Source: Candidatus Parcubacteria bacterium (GTDB lineage Bacteria > Patescibacteriota > Patescibacteriia > CAIXNZ01). Taken from it: a DNA stretch of 15,668 nucleotides. The stretch covers positions 1-15,668 of the forward strand of contig JAPLYF010000047.1 in the NCBI GenBank assembly GCA_026395675.1. Direction: 5' to 3'. Within the stretch, counting starts at the first letter, position 1; every line of letters begins with the position of its first letter. Shown in pieces: positions 9,869 to 15,668 of this stretch. The notes under the pieces were generated by a model. The model saw only the letters and a list, made by a program, of their open reading frames with translations. It searched no databases and was not told where the DNA came from. Both the position numbers and the translations under genes were made by a program.

Positions 9869-12800
9869 ATGAATAAAAAACTAATAAAACTTATGCTTTG
9901 GGAATTTTTTAATCTCAAATTTAAAGTGTTTATTGGCCTTGTTTTAATGACAAGCATGACCTATTTGGGATTTAATTTTTTTAATGCAGTCAATGCTTCA
10001 GCAATAAATTATACAGAAAATTTTACCTCTGATACATATAAAGATTCAGTTGCCACTACTGGCAAGTGGGACACGGTTCTTAATCAAGCGCGTCTATTAG
10101 GTAAAGATTGGGTTAGCATGGCTGAAAACATGTCGGGAGCAGAAACTATTTCAAATGGCGGTGGTGTGAGTAAAGTATTACTTAATTCAGCTAATGATCC
10201 TTATATTGTGTGGGAGGGGCCTGGTTTAGCAGGTTTTAATGATATATTTTTTACCAAGTGGACACCAGGCGTGGGCTGGACACAAATGGATGGGGCGACC
10301 TTAGGATCTGATAGTTTGTCAAATAATATTGGCCAGTCATTTTTAGGAGATATGGCCATTGATAATTTAGGCAATCCTTATGTTGTTTGGTGGGATAGGA
10401 CTTTAGGGCAAGCTGAAATATTTTTTACCAAGTGGACACCTGGCGCGGGTGCAGTAGTTTGCGGTGGACCAACTGATTGCTGGACAAATATGGCTGGCAC
10501 AATAGCAGGCTATGAAAATATTTCCAATACGCCAGCTTCTGAATCTGATACAGTGCAAATAAAGCTTGACTCTGCTAATAATCCATTTATTGTTTGGCGA
10601 GAATTTATTGGCAGTGGAGAGATAAGAATCGTTAGGTGGACGCTGGGTCCTGGCTGGACAAAAATGGATGGCACTCCGGGATTTGATAATTTGTCGCCAG
10701 GTCTTTCCACTAATGATGATCCCCAGATTTTAATTGATACCTTAAATAATCCCTATGTGGTCTGGCAAGGGAATTTCTTCGTAGATATATATTTCAGTAA
10801 ATGGACGCCAGGTGCAGGCGCAGTAGTTTGCGGTGGGCCGACTGACTGCTGGACAAATATGGCTGGCACAGCCTTGGGCTATGAGAATATCTCTAATACA
10901 GCGTCTAGTTCGCTTTATCCAGATTTTAAGCTTGATAGTTTAAATAATCCTTATGTTGTTTGGCATGACAGCACAACCGGTGGCGGTGATATATATTTCA
11001 GCAAATGGACAGCTAATCCGGTTGCTTGCGCGCCAAATCTTGCCTGCTGGACCAAAATGGATGGGGTGACTTTGGGTTATGATAATCTGTCTAATAATGC
11101 CGGGAATAATACACAGCCGTTCATTAGATTGGATACAGCTAATAATCCTTATGTTGTTTGGAGTGATTATACGACAGGAAATATTGATATATATTTCAGC
11201 AAATGGACGGTGGGTGCGGGGCCAGGGATTTGCGGCGGCATAATTAATGACTGCTGGACAAATATGGCTGGCACTGCCTTGGGCTATGATAATGTTTCCA
11301 ATGATCCAGAATTGTCAATAATGAGCGAACAGGGAATTACTTTAGATTCTGCAAATAATCCATATTTAGTTTGGGATATTGGCTTGCCAGCCAGGGTAAC
11401 CACATTTTCTAAATGGACGCCAGGTGCAGGACCTGGGATTTGCGGCGGAATAATTAATGATTGCTGGACAAAGATGGATGGTGCTTTGGGCTATGAAATA
11501 ATTGAAAATACTGCTGCAAGTTATTCTGGAGTGCAACTTGATCCTCTTAATAATGTGTATATTTTTAACGGAGGCCCACAATTTGCGAAATGGTTGCCGA
11601 TTTTCAAATTAGCTTCAACAATCCAATCATTGAATATCAATACTTCTGGTCAGCAAGTGATAAAGGCGACTTTAAACGCGACAGAAACTTTAAATTTGCA
11701 GCCAGCTATAAATTATTTTCTCTCTAATAATGGCGGAGTGAGCTGGAGTCCTGTTACTAAGGGAGTCGAATTTACCTTTGCTAGCAATGGAAATGATTTA
11801 AGATGGCAGGCAAATTTGCAGACTTTGAATAATAATATCACTCCGGTCATTAATAGTTTGACAGTTGATTATGTCACTCTAGGTGGTGGTGGGGGAGTAA
11901 GTTTGCCCACAACACCGCTTAATTTAAGTTGCCAGGCTCTTAGCTCAAGCGCTATCAGCTGGAATTTTGAAGATACTGCCACGAATGAAACTGGCTTTAG
12001 ATTGTATGGGCCGCAAGGATTTATCTTAGATACTGGCAATGTAAATGTCGAGAATTTAAACCATTTGGAAGAGACTAATTTAGCACCTAATACTTTATAT
12101 AATGACAGGCAGGTGACAGCTTTTAATGGTTCAGGCGAGTCAGGGCAATCAAACACAGCCAGTTGTTATACATTAGCAAATACGCCGCTAGAGCCAATTA
12201 TTGGCGCAGCCACGGAAAATAGCATTGTAGTCAAAATAAACCCAGGAGATAATAATCCAGCCAACACAGAGTATGCGATTAAGGAATTGAACAGCGGCCA
12301 ATATATTAATCTAGACGGGACATTTGGTCTGGCCGAGAATTGGCAGACCTATGCTAATTGGGGCGGGAATAATGGAGTAGTTATTAATGGTGAACCATTA
12401 ATAACTACACAACCTTTAAGTAATGTGAATGCCCAAATTAAGATAAGCTTGGCTTCAGGGACAACATATAATTTTGCAGTCAAAGCTAGAAACGGCGATG
12501 GAGTAGAAACAGCGTTTTCAGGCTCAACTAGCGGTGATACTGAAACGCCTCCAGCGCCACCTCCTTCACCGCCGCCAGTCACACCGCCGCCAGTTACACC
12601 ACCGCCAGTTACACCACCGCCAGTCACACCGCCGCCAGTTATACCTCCAACAACGCCAGTCACGCCGCCAACAATGCCAGTCACGCCGCCAGCAGTTACT
12701 CCACCATTGGTTTTGCCAGCCAAAGTAACACCACCTGCAAAACCCTTGATTACGAACACAGTTAAACAAGTGAGTCAGAATATAATCACGCCCATCCTCT

Positions 12801-13693
12801 TAATTCTGGCTGCCTTGAATACCATACCTGCTGTTTTGGCCTTAACCATCAGTGTCTTGCCCTATTTGCATTTGCTTTTCATTGAACCGTTTTTATGGTT
12901 TTTCCGGGGCAAGAGGAGAAAATGGGGCATTGTTTATGATGCTCTGACCAAACTGCCTGTGAGCTTGGCCGTGGTCAGGTTATATAGCAAGGAGAACAAA
13001 CGATTAATCCAGACCAAAGTAACTGATAAAGAAGGCAGATATCTGCTGATAGTCAAAGAAACAGGCCAATATTATCTGAGCGTAACTAAGCCCGACTATA
13101 TTTTCCCAACCAGGTATTTGAGAGAGGAAAAGCAGGATGTAAAATATCTGGATCTTTACCATGGTGAAGAAATAGAGGTAACCCAGAAAGGGGGCGTAGT
13201 TACTGCCAATATACCGCTGGATCCAAGAGAAAGGAAAATGCTGACTGAAAAAGAAGCAGTCAAGAGTTATTTGCTCAAAAATGTCAGATTAATGGTTTCA
13301 TATATTGGTATGATCTTGGCGCTTTTGATTATCTTGATTTATCCGACAATTATCACGGTCAGCGCCTTAGTAATCCACATAATTTTGTTTTTGCTATTCC
13401 GGCGCTTAATAGTGCCGCCCAAACCCAAGAGCTGGGGCATAATATATGATGAGAAGAGCAAGCAGCCGATTGGCCAGGGCATAGTAAGGATATTTGAAAT
13501 CAGGTTTAATAAATTGCTGGAGACGCAGGTGACAGATTCCAAAGGACGTTATGCCTTTTTGGTTGGCAAAAATGAATATCAGCTTTTAGCTGAGAAAGCT
13601 GGCTATGAGAAGAAAGGAATTAAGCCAGTTGATTTGATTAAAAAAGATCAGATTGTTAATCTTGATTTGGGTTTGAGGAAAATAAAAATATAA
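9869..13693 (+). CDS. Large surface protein: propeller-like repeats, FN3-like region, Pro stalk, two membrane-linked carboxypeptidase-regulatory-like domains
   Basis: A 1274-residue protein starting at ATG 9869; the frame is open upstream, but there it overlaps hpf and its terminator. Residues 1-45 form a signal peptide with likely cleavage near NASA. Residues about 100-580 hold seven full repeats and a partial eighth, each 55-70 residues, with the core NNPYVVW then DIYFSKW and in most copies DCWTNMAGTALGY. They probably fold as a beta-propeller like Asp-box or BNR repeats. A beta-sandwich follows (ending near residue 670), then a Gly linker, two FN3-like regions (about 679-890) and a VTPPP stalk (about 891-955). 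Membrane segments near 971-1010 and 1142-1185 each precede a carboxypeptidase-regulatory-like domain (WGIVYD with TDKEGRY; WGIIYD with TDSKGRY), a duplicated half. It is likely an adhesin or envelope protein; binding partner unknown. No Shine-Dalgarno is present. Confidence 0.85.
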   Translation: MNKKLIKLMLWEFFNLKFKVFIGLVLMTSMTYLGFNFFNAVNASAINYTENFTSDTYKDSVATTGKWDTVLNQARLLGKDWVSMAENMSGAETISNGGGVSKVLLNSANDPYIVWEGPGLAGFNDIFFTKWTPGVGWTQMDGATLGSDSLSNNIGQSFLGDMAIDNLGNPYVVWWDRTLGQAEIFFTKWTPGAGAVVCGGPTDCWTNMAGTIAGYENISNTPASESDTVQIKLDSANNPFIVWREFIGSGEIRIVRWTLGPGWTKMDGTPGFDNLSPGLSTNDDPQILIDTLNNPYVVWQGNFFVDIYFSKWTPGAGAVVCGGPTDCWTNMAGTALGYENISNTASSSLYPDFKLDSLNNPYVVWHDSTTGGGDIYFSKWTANPVACAPNLACWTKMDGVTLGYDNLSNNAGNNTQPFIRLDTANNPYVVWSDYTTGNIDIYFSKWTVGAGPGICGGIINDCWTNMAGTALGYDNVSNDPELSIMSEQGITLDSANNPYLVWDIGLPARVTTFSKWTPGAGPGICGGIINDCWTKMDGALGYEIIENTAASYSGVQLDPLNNVYIFNGGPQFAKWLPIFKLASTIQSLNINTSGQQVIKATLNATETLNLQPAINYFLSNNGGVSWSPVTKGVEFTFASNGNDLRWQANLQTLNNNITPVINSLTVDYVTLGGGGGVSLPTTPLNLSCQALSSSAISWNFEDTATNETGFRLYGPQGFILDTGNVNVENLNHLEETNLAPNTLYNDRQVTAFNGSGESGQSNTASCYTLANTPLEPIIGAATENSIVVKINPGDNNPANTEYAIKELNSGQYINLDGTFGLAENWQTYANWGGNNGVVINGEPLITTQPLSNVNAQIKISLASGTTYNFAVKARNGDGVETAFSGSTSGDTETPPAPPPSPPPVTPPPVTPPPVTPPPVTPPPVIPPTTPVTPPTMPVTPPAVTPPLVLPAKVTPPAKPLITNTVKQVSQNIITPILLILAALNTIPAVLALTISVLPYLHLLFIEPFLWFFRGKRRKWGIVYDALTKLPVSLAVVRLYSKENKRLIQTKVTDKEGRYLLIVKETGQYYLSVTKPDYIFPTRYLREEKQDVKYLDLYHGEEIEVTQKGGVVTANIPLDPRERKMLTEKEAVKSYLLKNVRLMVSYIGMILALLIILIYPTIITVSALVIHIILFLLFRRLIVPPKPKSWGIIYDEKSKQPIGQGIVRIFEIRFNKLLETQVTDSKGRYAFLVGKNEYQLLAEKAGYEKKGIKPVDLIKKDQIVNLDLGLRKIKI
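12550..12711 (+). repeat. Low-complexity Pro-Thr-Val tandem repeat
   Basis: A 15-base unit encoding VTPPP is repeated about four times almost exactly (within about 12574-12640), then degenerates into VTPPT and VTPPA variants. Such stalks hold surface domains away from the membrane. The regularity makes length change by slippage likely. Confidence 0.8.
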
Positions 13694-13714
13694 GATTTAA
13701 TTTACAAATAAAAT

Positions 13715-13748
13715 AAAAAAAGGCCGTCCATTTCTGGGCGGTTTTATT
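13715..13748 (+). terminator. Terminator after the large surface-protein gene
   Basis: CCGTCCA (13724-13730) pairs with TGGGCGG (13735-13741), with one G-T pair, around a TTTC loop. An A-rich stretch precedes it and TTTTATT follows. It starts 22 bases after the stop codon. Confidence 0.75.
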
Positions 13749-13782
13749 AATTTGTTTATGGCTGGAAATTTTTAAAGAAATT

Positions 13783-13791
13783 TGCTAAACT
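13783..13791 (+). promoter_or_regulatory. Possible weak extended -10 promoter for secA
   Basis: TGCTAAACT has the TGn extension but only four matches to TATAAT, and there is no clear -35 box. Its position mirrors the pilM promoter: the A/T-rich repeat begins 6 bases downstream in both cases. Confidence 0.3.
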
Positions 13792-13796
13792 AATTC

Positions 13797-13892
13797 AAGA
13801 TATAAGAATTAAGAATTAGGATATAAGTTAATCTTAAATCTTATCAGCCAAAGGCTGATCCGCCTCTGGCGGATATCTTACATCTTAAATCT
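13797..13892 (+). repeat. A/T-rich repeat in the secA leader, with a nested GC-rich double hairpin
   Basis: Units like AAGATATAAGAATTAAG on the left face ATCTTAAATCTTAT and ATCTTACATCTTAAATCT on the right, the same family as 2866-2937 before pilM. Inside the right half lies ATCAGCC-AAA-GGCTGAT followed by CCGCC-TCT-GGCGGAT (13843-13874), related to the palindrome at 7162-7197. The element ends at the base before the secA ATG, so it supplies the whole space where a Shine-Dalgarno would be. Confidence 0.75.
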
Positions 13893-15668
13893 ATGAGTAT
13901 ATTGACCAAAATCTTCGGCGATCCCAATCAGCGAGTTTTAGATAAAATCCAGCCCTTGGCTGTCCAGATTAATGATTTGGAAAAAGATTATGAAAAATTG
14001 TCTGACCAAGAGCTGAAAGATAAAACTCAAGAATTTAAAAACCGTTTAGCCAAAGGTGAAACCTTGGATGATATTTTAGTTGAGGCATTTGCCGTAGTGC
14101 GGGAAGCAGGTAAAAGAGTCATTGGCCAGCGGCATTTTGATGTCCAATTGATTGGCGCTGTTGTTTTGCACCAGGGCCAGATTGCGGAAATGAAAACTGG
14201 CGAAGGCAAAACCTTGACTTCCACTCTGGCCATTTATTTAAATGCTTTGGCGGGCAGGGGAGTTCACGTGGTGACGGTCAATGATTATTTGGCGCGTCGC
14301 GACTGCGCTTGGATGGGTCAGATTTTTAATTTTTTGGGTTTAACCATCGGCTGCATTCAAAATCAGCAAGTAACTTATGTATATGATTCCACGGTTAAGG
14401 CAGATGAAACTGATAATGCAGAGGAAACAGTCAAGTCATTTAAGGTTGATATGGATAATTTACGCTTGGTGCCTAGCCGCAGAGAGGCCTATGACTGCGA
14501 TATTATTTATGGCACTAATAATGAATTTGGCTTTGATTATTTGAGGGACAATATGGTGCAGAGTTTGAGCGAAAAAGTCCAGCGCGATCTGTATTATGCT
14601 ATTGTGGATGAAGTGGATTCCATTTTAATTGATGAAGCCCGCACACCCTTGATTATCTCTGCGCCCGATGCCGAATCAACAGATAAATATTATAAATTTG
14701 CCCGGTTAGTTACAATTTTAAAAGCCAATGAAGATTATAATATTGATGAAAAAATGCACAGCGTCACTTTTTCTGAAGCTGGCCAGGAAAAAGCAGCTAA
14801 ACAATTGGGTTTTGATCCCTGGGTGCGGATGGATTATGAGTCCACTTTTCATTTAGAGGCTGCTTTAAAAGCATTGACTTTGTTTCAGAAAGAAAAAGAA
14901 TATGTGGTTAAAGACGGAGAAATAATCATTGTTGATGAATTTACTGGCCGTTTAATGTATGGCCGTCGCTATTCAGAAGGCATTCATCAGGCCATTGAGG
15001 CCAAGGAAAATTTAAAAATTCAAAAAGAAAGCAAGACCCTGGCCACCATTACTTTTCAGAATTTATTTCGTTTGTATGAAAAATTAGCAGGCATGACTGG
15101 CACAGCCGCAACAGAAGCTGAGGAATTTTTCAAAATTTATAAATTAGACGTGGTGGAAGTTCCGACTAATAAATTAATGATCCGAAACGACCTTAATGAT
15201 TTGATTTATAAAAACGAGCAGGTGAAGTTCCAAGCAGTGATTGAAGATGTGAAAAAACGCCAAGAATTAGGCCAGCCAATTTTAATCGGCACAATTTCCA
15301 TTGAAAGAAATGAATATTTAGCCAAGCTTTTGGAAAAAAACGGAATTAAGCATAATATTTTGAATGCCAAGAATCACGAGCGTGAGGCAGAATTTATTGC
15401 CCAGGCCGGGCGTTTGGGCTCAGTCACTTTAGCCACCAATATGGCTGGCCGCGGTGTGGATATTATCTTGGGCGGCAATCCGCCAGATTCAGCAGAGGCC
15501 AAGAAGGTCAAAGAACTTGGCGGTTTGCATGTGATTGGGACGGAAAGGCATGAGGCGCGGCGTATTGATAATCAGTTGCGCGGCCGCTGCGGAAGGCAGG
15601 GGGACCCTGGCTCGTCGAGTTTCTATGTCTCATTGGGGGATGACCTCATGCGTTTATTCGGCTCCGAT
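13893..15668 (+). CDS. secA: Preprotein translocase ATPase SecA (partial, cut by window end)
   Basis: SecA is the motor that pushes unfolded secretory proteins through the SecYEG channel. The visible 592 residues include the start and the frame is open at the window edge; a full protein is usually 800-900 residues. The Walker A motif is MKTGEGKT (100-107), and the DEAD-type Walker B is VDEVDSILIDEARTPL with D239. The YGTNNEFGFDYLRDNM signature, the pre-protein cross-linking region and the second helicase domain (TNMAGRGVDI, then RIDNQLRGRCGRQGDPG) are all present. About 40 extra residues (roughly 158-195, containing YVYDSTVK and FKVDMDNL) sit where E. coli has a short linker before the REAY motif. 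I recall similar inserts from CPR SecA proteins. The start has no Shine-Dalgarno and directly abuts a repeat. Confidence 0.97.
   Translation, partial: MSILTKIFGDPNQRVLDKIQPLAVQINDLEKDYEKLSDQELKDKTQEFKNRLAKGETLDDILVEAFAVVREAGKRVIGQRHFDVQLIGAVVLHQGQIAEMKTGEGKTLTSTLAIYLNALAGRGVHVVTVNDYLARRDCAWMGQIFNFLGLTIGCIQNQQVTYVYDSTVKADETDNAEETVKSFKVDMDNLRLVPSRREAYDCDIIYGTNNEFGFDYLRDNMVQSLSEKVQRDLYYAIVDEVDSILIDEARTPLIISAPDAESTDKYYKFARLVTILKANEDYNIDEKMHSVTFSEAGQEKAAKQLGFDPWVRMDYESTFHLEAALKALTLFQKEKEYVVKDGEIIIVDEFTGRLMYGRRYSEGIHQAIEAKENLKIQKESKTLATITFQNLFRLYEKLAGMTGTAATEAEEFFKIYKLDVVEVPTNKLMIRNDLNDLIYKNEQVKFQAVIEDVKKRQELGQPILIGTISIERNEYLAKLLEKNGIKHNILNAKNHEREAEFIAQAGRLGSVTLATNMAGRGVDIILGGNPPDSAEAKKVKELGGLHVIGTERHEARRIDNQLRGRCGRQGDPGSSSFYVSLGDDLMRLFGSD

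Noticed and set aside
12349..12759. Gly-rich protein on the minus strand
   Set aside because: It is the antisense of the VTPPP repeat and shows only GGVT repeats, with no ribosome site.
1..15668. Alternative genetic code (TGA as an amino acid), CRISPR array, tRNA or insertion sequence
   Set aside because: TGA is used as a terminal stop (rnhA, the 90-aa gene) and does not interrupt conserved domains. No regularly spaced identical repeats, cloverleaf sequences or transposase frames were seen.

Overview
The window looks like a chromosome fragment from a Patescibacteria (Candidate Phyla Radiation) bacterium, probably of the Parcubacteria kind. This is inferred, not proven. The grounds are a low G+C coding background, short core genes with almost no Shine-Dalgarno sequences, a compact type IV pilus cluster, CPR-style multi-domain surface proteins, and small palindromic repeats between genes. 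TGA ends at least two genes and interrupts none of the long frames, so the standard bacterial code applies.

Layout. (1) 1-129: the tail of an unidentified plus-strand gene. (2) 119-2250, minus strand: five consecutive small genes of unknown function (117, 53, 90, 74 and 237 aa, in transcription order). They are read from a textbook sigma70 promoter with an adjacent perfect palindrome and end at a strong terminator. Every gene has a strong Shine-Dalgarno, a GC-rich hairpin sits just before four of the five, and the block is visibly richer in G+C than the rest. It is the best candidate for something undescribed. (3) 2321-2828: rnhA (RNase HI), with a palindromic repeat between its probable promoter and start codon. 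(4) 2831-6383: a pilus operon of pilM, a membrane protein with two Cys-rich repeats, a stand-alone receiver protein and two prepilin-like proteins, closed by a terminator. It is followed by a separately promoted prepilin peptidase that may be leaderless. (5) 7218-9284: ligA (NAD-dependent DNA ligase), then a highly structured 92-bp element, then hpf (ribosome hibernation factor) with its own terminator. (6) 9833-13748: a 1274-aa secreted and membrane-anchored protein made of propeller-like repeats, a beta-sandwich and fibronectin-III-like part, a Pro-rich stalk, and two membrane-linked carboxypeptidase-regulatory-like domains. (7) 13893-end: secA, cut by the window edge.

The plus-strand genes fit a coherent picture of cell-surface biogenesis (pilus assembly and processing, Sec export, a large surface protein) mixed with housekeeping genes. 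PilM and the next membrane protein probably work at the pilus base. The prepilin peptidase would process the two pilins just upstream, and SecA would drive export of proteins such as the 1274-aa one. No rRNA, tRNA, CRISPR array or insertion sequence was seen, and no stretch longer than 300 bases lacks a gene.
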